NCBI RefSeq assembly: GCF_900114435.1
Contig: NZ_FOZK01000002.1
Location: forward strand, 868,001-932,000
From: Halomicrobium zhouii
Lineage (GTDB): Archaea > Halobacteriota > Halobacteria > Halobacteriales > Haloarculaceae
Length of the DNA stretch: 64,000 nucleotides
Direction of reading: 5' to 3'
In this document: in pieces, positions 1 to 8,886 of the stretch
How the letters are laid out: the number at the start of each line of letters is the position of its first letter
Numbering within the stretch: the stretch's first letter is position 1
Program-made: the position numbers and the translations under genes
The notes under the pieces: model-generated
The model's input: the letters and a program-made list of their open reading frames with translations, nothing else
The model's database searches: none
Told to the model about the DNA's origin: nothing

Positions 1-1
1 G

Positions 2-208
2 TACCGGAAGTGGAGTTTCGGGCTGGCGATTCTGAGCGTCGTCTCCTTCATCGCCACGGGCACGCTGGTCGCCGCGTATCTGATCATCCACACCGGTCCA
101 CCCCTCCTCCTGCAGGCCGGTCTCGCGCTCGCCATCCTGGGACTCGTCCCCTTCTCGCTGTTCACCGGCATCCTCTACAAGGAACACAAGTCCGAGCACG
201 GGCCCTAG
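2..208 (+). CDS. C-terminal part of a small membrane protein (partial at window edge)
   Basis: The open frame runs in from the left edge and ends at TAG 206-208, giving 68 residues. It begins YRKWSFGLAI and holds two hydrophobic stretches (about residues 6-28 and 34-58). They are separated by a short turn with His-Thr-Gly-Pro-Pro, and the tail KEHKSEHGP is charged. This is the pattern of the last two helices of a small haloarchaeal membrane protein. The start is outside the window and I do not recognise the family, so no function is proposed. Confidence 0.7.
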   Translation, partial: YRKWSFGLAILSVVSFIATGTLVAAYLIIHTGPPLLLQAGLALAILGLVPFSLFTGILYKEHKSEHGP

Positions 209-279
209 CCCGGTCCACCCGGTGAACGGCGAGCGGCGGGGATGAACGTTTTTAACCTCCGGTCGCATGCGTTTCCACA

Positions 280-585
280 ATGCCACGCTGGGAGTGCGCC
301 ATCGAAGCCGACGGCGAAGTGTTCGACCGGGTCGAGGACCTCATCGTCCACCAGTCGACGAAACACGACCGCATCGAGTGCGAGGTCTGCGGTGCCGTAC
401 TCCCCGATGGCTTCTTCGCCATCCGCCACGCCTTCGACGAACACAGCAGGGCCGAGTACGTCCGCGCCTACGACGCCGACGCCTCCGAGGTCCGTCGCCG
501 GGAGAAGGTCAAGGAACGCATCGAGGCCGCGGCGGACATCCGCGAGGTCATCGACCGGCTCGAAGGCGGCGACGGCTCGATCTGA
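280..585 (+). CDS. Small C2H2/zinc-finger-like protein of unknown function
   Basis: This 101-residue protein begins MPRWECAIEADG. It has CEVCG at about residues 34-38 followed by HAFDEH and other His residues about 15-20 positions on. That Cys2...His spacing could bind one zinc ion, as in C2H2-like or zinc-ribbon folds. The C-terminal half is highly charged and predicted helical (RRREKVKERIEAAADIREVIDRLEG). Proteins of this size and start are common in haloarchaea as uncharacterised families. The role is unknown; nucleic-acid or protein binding is a guess from the fold. It lies alone, convergent with the next gene. Confidence 0.75.
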   Translation: MPRWECAIEADGEVFDRVEDLIVHQSTKHDRIECEVCGAVLPDGFFAIRHAFDEHSRAEYVRAYDADASEVRRREKVKERIEAAADIREVIDRLEGGDGSI

Positions 586-671
586 CCCGCTTCCCCGGCG
601 CTCTCGACGCGAATCCGACTCGCTCGGCCGGTCGTTTTTCAATACACACGCTATCCGGTTACTAACACTGG

Positions 672-3110
672 TCAGCCCCCCTGACCGTCGGTCCCGACCG
701 TCACGCTCGTCGTCGCTTCGACGGGCAGGCCGTCCTCGTCTATCCACAGCAGCTTCGCCGTCTCGGTGTCGGCCCCGAACCCCGCAGCGTCGACGTCGAA
801 CTGGAGCGACGCCGTCCCGCTCCCGTCGGACGGCGTCTCGGTCGCCGTCCCAGTTTCCGTCTCGCTCGCGGTTTCCGTGGGCGTCTCGGTGGCCGTCGCG
901 TTCTCCGTCGCCGTTCCGCTGTCCGTCGCCGTCTCGCTGTCCGTCGTGGTTTCGCCGGCCGTCGTCGTCTCGGTCGACTGGTCCGTTTCCGTCGCGCCGT
1001 CGCCCCCGGTCGCCGTCTGGGTCGCAGTCGCGGTATCCGTCTCGGTCTCGGTCGTATCGCCGTGTCCATCCTCGTCACCGTCGTCGCGGTCCGTTCGCCC
1101 GTCGTCCCACCACCAGATCCAGCCGACCTCGTCGTCGTCGCCGCTGTCGCCGCCACCGCTGCCATCGCCACCGTCGCCGCCGTTGCCGTCACCGCCGTCG
1201 TCGTCTTCCCACCACCACGACCAGCCGTCGTCGTCCCATCCGTGTGTTCCGAACACGCTCGCCTGGCTCCCCATCTCGTCGTGTCCGTCCGTCCACCAGG
1301 TCCACGGTGGGTAGTGGTCGTCGCCGCCGCCGCCGTGCCCGCCCCCGTCGTGGCCGTCGGTACCGTCCCGTTCGTCAGTGCCATCACCATCTGGCGACTG
1401 CTCCTCGGTACCTTCCTGGTCCCTGGAACCGTCTCCGTCGCCGACCGAATCCGGCGCGGCGCCGCCGCCCCGGTTGACTGCTTCGATCGGTCCGAACCGG
1501 ATCCGTCTGGCCGCCGCGGGGTCGAGCGACGCCTCCCCGTCTGCGGTGACCGTGACGTCGACCGTCCCCGCTGTCGTGTCGATCGTGCCGGTCGACGCGT
1601 CGCCGTCCACGGACTTGACTTCCAGCGTCGCCTCGGTGGCGTTCGCCGGCGGCAGCGACCGGAGCGTCAGTGGCGGGACGAGGTAGTTCCCCCGCCGGAG
1701 GGCCGTGATGAACGCCAGGAACCCGTCGTCCTCGACGTCGATGTCGACGGCGTCGTGGTTTATCGCGTCCTCGCCGTCGTTCGGGATCGATTCGTCGGCG
1801 GAGAACTCGACGCCGTTCATCGCCTGTCGGACGTACACCATGTAGCCGTTGAACCGCATCAGCGCCAGGAAGTGCAGCCCCGACTTCCCGATATCGGCCG
1901 TGTTGAAGTCCCGTCGCAGGATCGTCGTGTCGTGACCGCCGTCCGACTCGCCGTCCGTATCGCGCCTGGAGAGGTCGAAGCGCGCGCGGGCGAGTTTCTG
2001 TTCGTGACCGACGACGCCCCGTTCTTCGGCGTCGGCCTGGGCGCGCCGCGCGACGTCGTCGTCCGCGTTCACGTCCCGCATCGGGAGGCCATCGACGCCG
2101 CTGGTCCGGCCGAGTTCGTTTCCGGTCTCTCCGACGTCGTCGGGACTGTGGTGCGGGCTGTACATCCTCTCGACCCGTTCCTCGTGGGGTTGGTCGTACC
2201 ACGAGTCGAGATCGATGCTGAGATTCGAGACGTGCTGGATGCTCCCCTGGGCGAACACGCCCGGTGGCATCGGGCTGTCCGCGCCCAGACGCTGGTCGTG
2301 GACCATGGACACGTCGTCTTCCGACGGAATGTTGTCCTCGAAGACCGACTGGAACCCCATCGACAGCGGCGCCTCCGCGGAGATGTTCTCGTCGCCGAAC
2401 TCCTCCCTGGGCAGGCCGCCGCCCACGAACCCGGTCCGCCGGGCCGGGAACTCCGTCGGTCGATCGAAGATCCCTTCGAAGGTCGCGTCGATCGTGACGC
2501 CGTTGAGTTCGTCCCGCTCCCCCCAGAGCGCTTCCTCGGCGGCCAGCAGGTTAGCGACGTTGTCGCTGGCCAGGTCGAGCAGTATCTCGAACGGTTCGGG
2601 GGTCGGGTCCTCGTCGCCGACGATGATGGCGTCGATGACGTCCTGGTGGGGTCGCAGGTCCACCCCCGGCGGGACGTCGTCGTTGAATCGCCCGAAGTAC
2701 TCCGGCGAGTAGTTCGTCGTGAACAGCAGCCCATCGTTGCTCCACTCGAAGGCCTCTTCGAGCTGGCGGAGTGCCGTCTCCATCTCCAGCCGGTCGGTCG
2801 CCGACGGCTCGCCGTTTTTCTGGTAGTTCATGAACAGCAGCACGTGATGTCTCGGTGGCACCGCCAGACCCCGGGCGTCCGTGTCGAGGTACGCCGTCCA
2901 GGCGTGTTGACGATTGTCCCGGTCGGCCACACTGGCGCTCCGTTGTGCACTCGCCGTCCCCGTGAACTCGGTGAACCCCGTCACCGCGGATAGCGCGCTC
3001 GCGCCCCCGATGGCGAGCGCCGACTTCACGAATTCTCGCCGCTCTATCCCCCTCTGACTGTCGTGTGGTCCGGAGCCATGCCGCTCCGGACTGGCATGCC
3101 TGCAAGGCAT
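672..3110 (-). CDS. Tat-exported DyP-peroxidase-like protein with Trp/Asp-rich and Thr/Glu-rich tail
   Basis: This 812-residue protein starts at ATG 3110. The frame stays open further upstream, but this start puts a twin-arginine motif (ERREFVK, residues 23-29) before a hydrophobic segment ending in Ala-rich cleavage sites, so Tat export is likely. Residues about 50-480 resemble the DyP/ferredoxin-like fold: HGTIQHVS-like 'GSIQHVSNLSIDLDSWY', and 'ILRRDFNT...GLHFLALMRF', which matches the DyP C-terminal 'RRG..GLxFxAFQ' block. The usual catalytic GxxDG appears as GFVGGG, so peroxidase activity is doubtful. The tail (after about residue 560) has Gly/Asp blocks with Trp clusters (PPWTWW, WSWWW, WIWWW), then about 110 residues rich in Thr/Glu/Ala, then a small beta-like end domain. 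The related haloarchaeal family is, from memory, DUF7405. The exact role is unknown. Confidence 0.8.
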   Translation of the reverse strand: MPCRHASPERHGSGPHDSQRGIERREFVKSALAIGGASALSAVTGFTEFTGTASAQRSASVADRDNRQHAWTAYLDTDARGLAVPPRHHVLLFMNYQKNGEPSATDRLEMETALRQLEEAFEWSNDGLLFTTNYSPEYFGRFNDDVPPGVDLRPHQDVIDAIIVGDEDPTPEPFEILLDLASDNVANLLAAEEALWGERDELNGVTIDATFEGIFDRPTEFPARRTGFVGGGLPREEFGDENISAEAPLSMGFQSVFEDNIPSEDDVSMVHDQRLGADSPMPPGVFAQGSIQHVSNLSIDLDSWYDQPHEERVERMYSPHHSPDDVGETGNELGRTSGVDGLPMRDVNADDDVARRAQADAEERGVVGHEQKLARARFDLSRRDTDGESDGGHDTTILRRDFNTADIGKSGLHFLALMRFNGYMVYVRQAMNGVEFSADESIPNDGEDAINHDAVDIDVEDDGFLAFITALRRGNYLVPPLTLRSLPPANATEATLEVKSVDGDASTGTIDTTAGTVDVTVTADGEASLDPAAARRIRFGPIEAVNRGGGAAPDSVGDGDGSRDQEGTEEQSPDGDGTDERDGTDGHDGGGHGGGGDDHYPPWTWWTDGHDEMGSQASVFGTHGWDDDGWSWWWEDDDGGDGNGGDGGDGSGGGDSGDDDEVGWIWWWDDGRTDRDDGDEDGHGDTTETETDTATATQTATGGDGATETDQSTETTTAGETTTDSETATDSGTATENATATETPTETASETETGTATETPSDGSGTASLQFDVDAAGFGADTETAKLLWIDEDGLPVEATTSVTVGTDGQGG

Positions 3111-3397
3111 CGCAAACAGGCAATAGCGCCCGTCACCCTTTAACTTTCTCTGTATATGTATATGAGAAAAATACATTCTCCTGGCGCAGTATCTAGCCTG
3201 ATTTATCATTGCTAATTACGGGGGATACGAGCTGCCCTGCTCGGGCGGTGTCGGCCGGCGTCGTGAAGGCCGGGAGCACCACGCGCAGGGTGGCCGGGGC
3301 GCCGGTATGCTCGGCTTTCTCCACAGCGGTGACCCGACGCGCGTATCACGGCCGGCTAACAATGGGTCTGAGGCCACTAGACGGACCCGAGAGGATT

Positions 3398-4189
3398 ATG
3401 TCACACCGAGACCCAGACTCCGAGTCTGACGTGCGCTTCGACAACTGGCCGGTCGAGGGGCACGGTGAGTACACCGACTGGGAGATCGACCAGTCCCCGA
3501 CAGAACGGGGCGACGACACCCGGAGTCAGATCGTCGAGGAGTACCGGACGGAGATGGCCGACGAGGAGTCCGACTGGTTCGGCTACGTCGGCCAGACCGA
3601 CGAGGGCGGTCCGCTCATCTACGCACCCCACGAATCTTCCCTCTACCGCGGCGAGGTCGACGAGGACGAGGAGCGGGTCGTCCTCCGGGAGGAGAACCGC
3701 CACGACGTCGACGACGAATCCCTCGGTGAGCACCTCGAACGCCTCGGTGAGGAACACGGCTGGACGTGGCTCTCGTCGTTCGCCCGCGACCACATGGACG
3801 CGGACCAGCACGAGGGGCCGAGCGTCGAGCACCGGGACAGCGAGTTCCAGCGGCGCAACGTCCTCGACGACGACCCGTACGACCTTTCGTTCTACGGCGC
3901 TCACACCTTCGCCGACGAGACCGGGCGAGTCCACATCATCGATCGGTATTTCAACATCTACCTGGACGAGGCGACCGCCGACGTCACCTCTGTCGAAGTC
4001 GAAGAGGAGCACCTCGTTGCCGACGACCCGACTGCGGAGCGTCGCGCCGGCGACGCCACCATCGTCGACGAGAACGAACGGGCCCTGGACGTCGACGCCG
4101 ACTTCGACGAGACCAGCGGCGAGAGCTACCTCTCGGAGGAACTGGAGCAGTGGCACGAGGCCCACCGCGGGCTCGGATGGGCGCAATGA
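3398..4189 (+). CDS. Acidic haloarchaeal protein of unknown function
   Basis: The protein has 263 residues from ATG 3398 (MSHRDPDSESDVRF). The frame is open upstream with no stop as far as 3209, but those extra residues are basic and low in acidic content, unlike the rest, so the internal ATG is preferred. The sequence is strongly acidic and hydrophilic, with no signal peptide or membrane segment. It contains WFGYVGQTDEGGPLIYAPHE near residue 50 and 'FYGAHTFADETGRVHIIDRYFNIYLDEAT' near residue 170, which look like beta-strand-rich globular parts. I do not recognise the family. The neighbours (DyP-like protein on the other strand, spt5 convergent) give no functional clue. Confidence 0.65.
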   Translation: MSHRDPDSESDVRFDNWPVEGHGEYTDWEIDQSPTERGDDTRSQIVEEYRTEMADEESDWFGYVGQTDEGGPLIYAPHESSLYRGEVDEDEERVVLREENRHDVDDESLGEHLERLGEEHGWTWLSSFARDHMDADQHEGPSVEHRDSEFQRRNVLDDDPYDLSFYGAHTFADETGRVHIIDRYFNIYLDEATADVTSVEVEEEHLVADDPTAERRAGDATIVDENERALDVDADFDETSGESYLSEELEQWHEAHRGLGWAQ

Positions 4190-4254
4190 CCGGTTCCAGT
4201 CGCTAACGGACTGGTCTGCTCGCAGCAGAAGCGCTCTTGGGCCGGGCGACCGTT

Positions 4255-4352
4255 CTACCGCTCTTCGGAGTCGAGCACGCGGATCTGGTCCCCACGGACG
4301 GTAACGGGAATCGGGACCGTCGCTTCGTACAGCTCGACCGTGACCTGGTCCT
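4255..4352. repeat. 98-bp duplicate of the spt5 3' end
   Basis: Positions 4255-4352 repeat 4463-4560, the last coding bases and stop of spt5, with one mismatch (4318 versus 4526). The copies lie in direct orientation 208 bp apart. On the minus strand the copy still reads DQVTVELYEATVPIP...RVLDSEER and stop. The 110 bp between the copies carry an A6/T6 run and short GC-rich quasi-palindromes such as CGCTCACTCCGTTCGC. The copy has no start or promoter of its own and is best seen as a gene-end duplication rather than a gene. Confidence 0.95.
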
Positions 4353-4432
4353 CGCACCTCCACCTTTTTCTTCGTCGGGTATCCTCGCTCACTCCGTTCG
4401 CTACGGGTACCACTCCTCGAAAAACGTGGGCG

Positions 4433-4462
4433 AAAAAAGCCGCTCGCTCCGCTCGCGGTATG
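4433..4462 (-). terminator. Possible T-run terminator after spt5
   Basis: Directly after the spt5 stop, the minus strand reads a GC-rich segment with short inverted CCGC/GCGG ends followed by six T residues at 4438-4433. Archaeal termination mainly needs the T-run, so this is a plausible end of the secE-spt5 transcript. It lies inside the unit that separates the two copies of the spt5 end. Confidence 0.45.
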
Positions 4463-4900
4463 CTACCGCTCTTCGGAGTCGAGCACGCGGATCTGGTCCC
4501 CACGGACGGTAACGGGAATCGGGACTGTCGCTTCGTACAGCTCGACCGTGACCTGGTCCTTCCCTTCGTCGATGCGCTGGACCTGGGCCTTCTCTCCCTT
4601 GAACGGCCCGGCGATGAGTTCGACGATGTCCCCTTCTGCGATGCCCTCGACGTCGGGCTTGGGCGAGAGGAAGTGCTCGACTTCCGTCATCGAGGACTGG
4701 CCCGGCACGACGCCGTTTGCGTGGGGGATCTCGTCGAGGATGCGCTCGAAGACGCTCTCGTCGTCGGCCTCGACCATGACGTAGCTGGTCAGCGAGTCCG
4801 GCGCGAGGGCCGCGTGGATCGACGGCTCCTCGCGGTTGACGATCATGTCCGCGACGGTGCGTTCCTGACTGGCCGTGGTTTTGACTGCGTAGATACCCAT
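4463..4900 (-). CDS. spt5: Transcription elongation factor Spt5 (NusG-type)
   Basis: This 145-residue protein is the usual length for archaeal Spt5. An N-terminal NGN domain (MGIYAVKTTASQERTVADMI..., residues 1-85) is followed by a KOW domain (IAEGDIVELIAGPFKGEKAQVQRID, about residues 88-115). Archaeal Spt5 pairs with Spt4 and binds the RNA polymerase clamp to raise processivity. The gene starts four bases after the secE stop, the classic archaeal secE-spt5 pair. Its last 98 bases are duplicated just downstream. Confidence 0.97.
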   Translation of the reverse strand: MGIYAVKTTASQERTVADMIVNREEPSIHAALAPDSLTSYVMVEADDESVFERILDEIPHANGVVPGQSSMTEVEHFLSPKPDVEGIAEGDIVELIAGPFKGEKAQVQRIDEGKDQVTVELYEATVPIPVTVRGDQIRVLDSEER

Positions 4901-4904
4901 GCTA

Positions 4905-5084
4905 TCACGTCGGGACCGCGCCCGGTACGAAGTTCATTATCACGAAGATGGCGAAGCCGATGAGGCCGACGAGCACGACTCCCGCGCCCGCGATGAGGGC
5001 GACCTGGGAGAACTCCTCCCACGAGGGCGTGCTCGCGAGCTTGAGCACGCGCACGTACGAGGTGAGGTCATAGGGTACGTCCAT
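4905..5084 (-). CDS. secE: Protein translocase subunit SecE/Sec61 gamma
   Basis: The 59-residue protein begins MDVPYDLTSYVRVLKLASTP. An amphipathic N-terminal helix with the conserved 'KLASTPSWEEF' is followed by one transmembrane segment (VALIAGAGVVLVGLIGFAIFVIMNF). This is the layout of archaeal SecE, the clamp of the SecYEG channel. The upstream ATG at 5099 would add MQPTA. I prefer 5084 because archaeal SecE begins close to the amphipathic helix. It is translated just ahead of spt5. Confidence 0.93.
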   Translation of the reverse strand: MDVPYDLTSYVRVLKLASTPSWEEFSQVALIAGAGVVLVGLIGFAIFVIMNFVPGAVPT

Positions 5085-5162
5085 GGCGGTGGGTTGCAAC
5101 CCCTTGCTTTTCTATATTGCGATGGCGCGATGTTTCGGTCCCCACCTGTCGGCGACCCCGAT

Positions 5163-5339
5163 TCACTCCGCCGTCGTCGACTCGACGTCGTCCGACCCGC
5201 ACTCCGGACACTCGTCGTAGTCGTGGTGGAACTGGGCCTCACAGTCCCGACAGCGATAGTCCGCCTCCGCTTCGGCGGCCTGCTTCGCGTTCTGTTTGAA
5301 CTCCTCGACTTCCCGGCCGAGCTTTTCGAAGAGACCCAT
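5163..5339 (-). CDS. Small zinc-ribbon protein
   Basis: A 58-residue frame from ATG 5339 to TGA 5163. It begins MGLFEKLGREVEEFKQNAKQ, a charged helix, then RCRDC at about residues 29-33 and ECPEC at about 43-47. The two CxxC knuckles form a rubredoxin-like zinc ribbon, followed by an acidic tail (DDVESTTAE). It lies between secE and the DUF2270-type gene, all on the minus strand, and may be cotranscribed. Such helix-plus-ribbon proteins are common in haloarchaea; the role is unknown. Confidence 0.85.
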   Translation of the reverse strand: MGLFEKLGREVEEFKQNAKQAAEAEADYRCRDCEAQFHHDYDECPECGSDDVESTTAE

Positions 5340-5423
5340 CTGTCTGTCGACGAATCGTCGCCGAGCGGGAAAAGCGTTGGCCAGCAGAGAGCGAATCGGT
5401 TCGGGCTCGACGGTCGAACCGGC

Positions 5424-6131
5424 TCAGCCAGTCTGGTCGAGGTCGCCGCGGTCCGCCTCGTCGCTCGTCTCCGCGATGTCGGTCTGGCCCGGCCAGAACG
5501 CGATGGCGAAGAGGGTGACGTAGAGGAGACCGACGGCGGCGAACACCGCCAATCCCGGCACTCCCGAGACGCGGGCCGCTTCGATCATCGACCCGTCGGC
5601 GCCGGTCAGCCGGATCAGCCAGACGATCAGCAGGCCACACAACAGCGGCAGGTACACACGGCGGAGGCGGTGGGCCAGCGCCTGCTGGAGCGAGAGCTTC
5701 ACCGTCGGCCGCCGGTAGTCCTCGCTCAGCTGCCGGCGCCAGTCGCGCTGTTCGACGCCCTCGGAGGGGTCCAGCGCGTTCGCGAACAGGTTCTCCTGCA
5801 TCGAGCGCACGCGGGAGCGGAACACGTCGTAGCGCCGGAAGCGGCCCGCCTCGATGACGAGGAAGACGACGCCGATGACGATGCCGACCAGGATGATCGC
5901 GTGCCCGACGTCCTCGCTGGAGAAGGCGTACGCCAGGATACCTGCGATGATGGTCACTGCCCAGTTCGTCGTCGAATCGAGGCGCGTGCGCCAGTTGACC
6001 TCCCGGTCGAGTTCGCCGCGGTACATGTGCGCGACCACCGACCCGAGTCCCGTGCTCTGGTCGACCATCTCGCGACCGATCTCGCTCTGTGCCGGTGCCT
6101 CCGGATCGAAGCCGTCGTGATCGCGAGCCAT
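5424..6131 (-). CDS. DUF2270-type integral membrane protein
   Basis: This 235-residue protein has four predicted membrane segments in two hairpins: about residues 57-70 with 75-93, and about 160-178 with 192-214. Between them lies a basic cytosolic loop (RFRRYDVFRSRVRSMQENLFANAL). The sequence VVAHMYRGELDREVNWRTRLDSTTNWAV is typical of the DUF2270 family as I recall it. The function is unknown. It sits between ftsZ1 and the zinc ribbon on the same strand. Confidence 0.85.
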   Translation of the reverse strand: MARDHDGFDPEAPAQSEIGREMVDQSTGLGSVVAHMYRGELDREVNWRTRLDSTTNWAVTIIAGILAYAFSSEDVGHAIILVGIVIGVVFLVIEAGRFRRYDVFRSRVRSMQENLFANALDPSEGVEQRDWRRQLSEDYRRPTVKLSLQQALAHRLRRVYLPLLCGLLIVWLIRLTGADGSMIEAARVSGVPGLAVFAAVGLLYVTLFAIAFWPGQTDIAETSDEADRGDLDQTG

Positions 6132-6226
6132 CGTGTCACGATTCTAAGGGGACCCGGGAGAAACGTCTGTCGACCGGGCGAATAGAGAGAGTGGATCGCA
6201 GAAGAAACGCAGCGAGCGGTACCGCG

Positions 6227-7393
6227 CTATTCGACGTAGTCGATGTCTTCGCCCACCTGCTTTGCGGCCTTCTCGCGTTCGGCTTCGGACTTCCCGTAGA
6301 TCTGCGGGGACTCGACGCCGGTGACGACGATCATCGTCTCCATCTTCCCCTCGAAGTCGTCGTTGACGCTGGCGCCCCAGATGATGCGGGCGTCGGGGTC
6401 GATGCGGTCGTAGATCTCCTCGACGACGCCTTCGGCCTCTTCGATTGACATGTCCGGGCCACCGACGACGTTGACGAGCGCGCTGTTCGCGCCGTCGAAC
6501 TCGACGTCGAGCAGCGGCGAGCGCAGGGCCGAACGGATCGAGTCCTGGGCCTTGTTCTCGCTGTCGGACTCGCCGAGGCCGATCATCGCGACGCCACCGT
6601 TCTCCATGATGGTGCGAACGTCGGCGAAGTCGACGTTGACGAGGCCGGGCTTGGTGATGAGTTCGGTCATCCCCTTGACCGAGCGCATCAGGACGCGGTC
6701 GCAGATCTTGAACGCGTCCTGCAGCGGCATCGACGGCGCGTAGTCGAGGAGGCGGTCGTTCGGGACGACGATGACGGTGTCGGAGACAGAGCGGAGACGT
6801 TCGAGGCCGGCGTCGGCGTTGGCGCGACGGCGCTCGCCCTCCGCGGTGAAGGGAATCGTGACGATAGAGATGGTCAGGGCGCCCGCTTCCTGGGCGGCCT
6901 GGGCGACGACGGGGGCCGAGCCGGTGCCGGTTCCGCCACCGAGGCCGGCGGTGACGAACACCATGTCGGAGCCGGAGATGGACTGCTGGATGTCTTCGAT
7001 GTTCTCCTGGGCGGCCTCCTCGCCGATCTTGGGGACCGAGCCCGCGCCGCGGCCGCCGGTGCGCTTGCGGCCGATGAGGATCTTCGTGTCGGCCATAACC
7101 TCGTCGGCGAGGTGCTGGGCGTCGGTGTTGGCGGCCACGAGTTTCGCCCCGTGGATCCCCTCTTCCATCATCCGGGTGACGGTGTTCCCGCCGGCGCCCC
7201 CGCAACCGACGACGGTAATCTTCGTCTCCAGGTCCTTGACGACGCTCGAGAGTTCGTCGTCCGTCATCGTCCCCGACGTGTTCATGTCGTCGGTCGTCTC
7301 GGGGGTGTTTGCCGCGTCCCGATCCCCGCCCGACGTGGGTTCCTCCCGCTCGTCTTCGGCCTCCTCGATGGCGTCGTCGATTATGCTGTCCAT
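6227..7393 (-). CDS. ftsZ1: Cell division protein FtsZ1
   Basis: The 388-residue tubulin-like GTPase starts at ATG 7393 ([15 protein letters not shown]), the acidic N-terminal extension typical of haloarchaeal FtsZ1. The nucleotide-binding core is clear: [20 protein letters not shown], and the tubulin signature [12 protein letters not shown]. The synergy loop is seen in '[11 protein letters not shown]'. A long upstream frame to 7516 is basic and unlikely to be coding. In haloarchaea FtsZ1 forms the mid-cell ring that organises division together with FtsZ2. The gene lies upstream of secE-spt5, a conserved archaeal neighbourhood. An AT-rich segment about 25-30 bases before the start (CTAATAAC on the minus strand) could be its TATA box. 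Confidence 0.97.
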   Translation of the reverse strand: MDSIIDDAIEEAEDEREEPTSGGDRDAANTPETTDDMNTSGTMTDDELSSVVKDLETKITVVGCGGAGGNTVTRMMEEGIHGAKLVAANTDAQHLADEVMADTKILIGRKRTGGRGAGSVPKIGEEAAQENIEDIQQSISGSDMVFVTAGLGGGTGTGSAPVVAQAAQEAGALTISIVTIPFTAEGERRRANADAGLERLRSVSDTVIVVPNDRLLDYAPSMPLQDAFKICDRVLMRSVKGMTELITKPGLVNVDFADVRTIMENGGVAMIGLGESDSENKAQDSIRSALRSPLLDVEFDGANSALVNVVGGPDMSIEEAEGVVEEIYDRIDPDARIIWGASVNDDFEGKMETMIVVTGVESPQIYGKSEAEREKAAKQVGEDIDYVE

Positions 7394-7509
7394 AATTTGA
7401 ACGCTGATAACAGACCCGTCGTTATTAGCTTTCCCCCTCCGTCTGACGCCCGTCGGACTGATTCGCCAGACTGGGCGGTGACGGTAACGTATCGTTTCAG
7501 CGCCGGTAA

Positions 7510-8886
7510 CTAGCAATTAAAGCGCCGTTTTCGCTCTCTACTGACGTCTTCGGGTTTGATAGTTCGGCCGTCGACCTCGACCGATTCGCCGCTGGAAAGC
7601 CGGCCGAACTTCGGCCCCTCGGGGACGCCGATCATCCGCGCCCGCTCCGGGTCGAGCGCCTGCCGTCTGGCGATCAGCTCGTCGCCGCTCCGCGTGACCT
7701 CGTCGTACTTCGCCCGGAGGACGTCGGCGATTCCGTCGAGTATCCGGTCCCTGTCGCTCGCGTTCCGGACCGCGACGGGGCCCACGACGCGCGTTCCGTT
7801 TTGCTCAGTGTCGAAGGCGACTGCACTCTCGGAGACGGCGTCCAGCACGCCCTCGGCGTCGATGCCGCACGCTTCCGTGAGGAGGTCGTCAGAGATGGAC
7901 ACGACGTCGAAGTCGACGGGGACCGCCGCTTCGTCGTCGGCGGCCGCGTCGTCGACGGCGCCCGGGACGTCACCGAACCGCAGCCCCTCGTCTACGGTCG
8001 CGATGGCGTCTTCCGCGCGCTCGACGAGGCCGAGCGGGACGCCGGTCGTCTCGCGGACCCAGGTCTCGCTGACGACGCGATAGCCCAGGGCCGCGATGGT
8101 CTCGCGCAGGGCAAGTCGGTCGGCCTCCAGCAGGGCGTAGTCGGCCGCGCTCGCCTCGAACGCCTGCCGGACGACGTCCTCGTTGGCTTCGGGGTCACCC
8201 ATCGCGTCGAGACACCAGTCGGCCGCGACGTGGCCGACGGCCCAGTCCGTCTCGTGGACGACGCGGTCGAACCGGGGGGCGTAGTGGCAGCCGCCGAACC
8301 CCACGAGCTGTCGACGGGACCCGTTCTCCCGGGGCGCGTCGGGGGCGACGCCTCGCAGGTCGAGGATGGCGCTGGCGACGGCGCGGGCGGCCGCTGGGTC
8401 GGCCCACTGGGCCTCGTCGCTGCCGACCTCGACGAACATCGAGGGGGTGCCGACGTCGCTCGGGCCGTGGTGGGTGCACTCCATCCCGACCTCGTACTCC
8501 TCGGGCGCGTGCTCGGCGAGGGCCTCGAGGACGCGCCGGTGAGCGTTCGGGCAGGCGCGGGCGAGCGAGCCGTCCGTCCCGCCGAACTCCGCCTCGCCGA
8601 AGTTGCCGGTGTGGTGGGCGGTCAGCAGTTCGTCCGTCTCGCCCGCGTGGCGCGAGGCGAAGACGAGCAGGTCGGGGTCGTCGAAGCCGTCGGCGACGCG
8701 GGTCGTCTCGAGGTGGAGTTCGTCGAAGAATCGCAACTCGGCGTCGTCGAGGTGGTACACCGTGGCGCCGCCGTCGGCGTCCGGCCGGCTGTCGTCGACT
8801 CGTTCCTCCCAGTCGGCCAGATCGAGCAGGTGCTCGCCGACGTGCTCGGACGCGCTGTCGGCCCGGGAGACGACGATGGCGAGCAT
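7510..8886 (-). CDS. dtdA: D-aminoacyl-tRNA deacylase DtdA
   Basis: A 458-residue member of the archaeal/plant DtdA (GEK1) family, which hydrolyses the ester bond between D-amino acids and tRNA. It begins [26 protein letters not shown]. It has the family blocks '[12 protein letters not shown]', '[16 protein letters not shown]', '[22 protein letters not shown]' and '[11 protein letters not shown]', rich in His residues that probably bind zinc. The start codon overlaps the stop of the upstream exchanger gene by one base, so the two are translationally coupled. Confidence 0.95.
   Translation of the reverse strand: MLAIVVSRADSASEHVGEHLLDLADWEERVDDSRPDADGGATVYHLDDAELRFFDELHLETTRVADGFDDPDLLVFASRHAGETDELLTAHHTGNFGEAEFGGTDGSLARACPNAHRRVLEALAEHAPEEYEVGMECTHHGPSDVGTPSMFVEVGSDEAQWADPAAARAVASAILDLRGVAPDAPRENGSRRQLVGFGGCHYAPRFDRVVHETDWAVGHVAADWCLDAMGDPEANEDVVRQAFEASAADYALLEADRLALRETIAALGYRVVSETWVRETTGVPLGLVERAEDAIATVDEGLRFGDVPGAVDDAAADDEAAVPVDFDVVSISDDLLTEACGIDAEGVLDAVSESAVAFDTEQNGTRVVGPVAVRNASDRDRILDGIADVLRAKYDEVTRSGDELIARRQALDPERARMIGVPEGPKFGRLSSGESVEVDGRTIKPEDVSRERKRRFNC

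Noticed and set aside
242..1477. Long plus-strand frame rich in Arg and Ser
   Set aside because: It is antisense to the DyP-like gene. The Arg/Ser/Pro bias is typical of shadow frames in GC-rich DNA; the opposite frame has a Tat signal and domain motifs.
1062..2993. 643-residue plus-strand frame
   Set aside because: Antisense shadow of the Tat-exported protein with no recognisable motif and an unlikely start.
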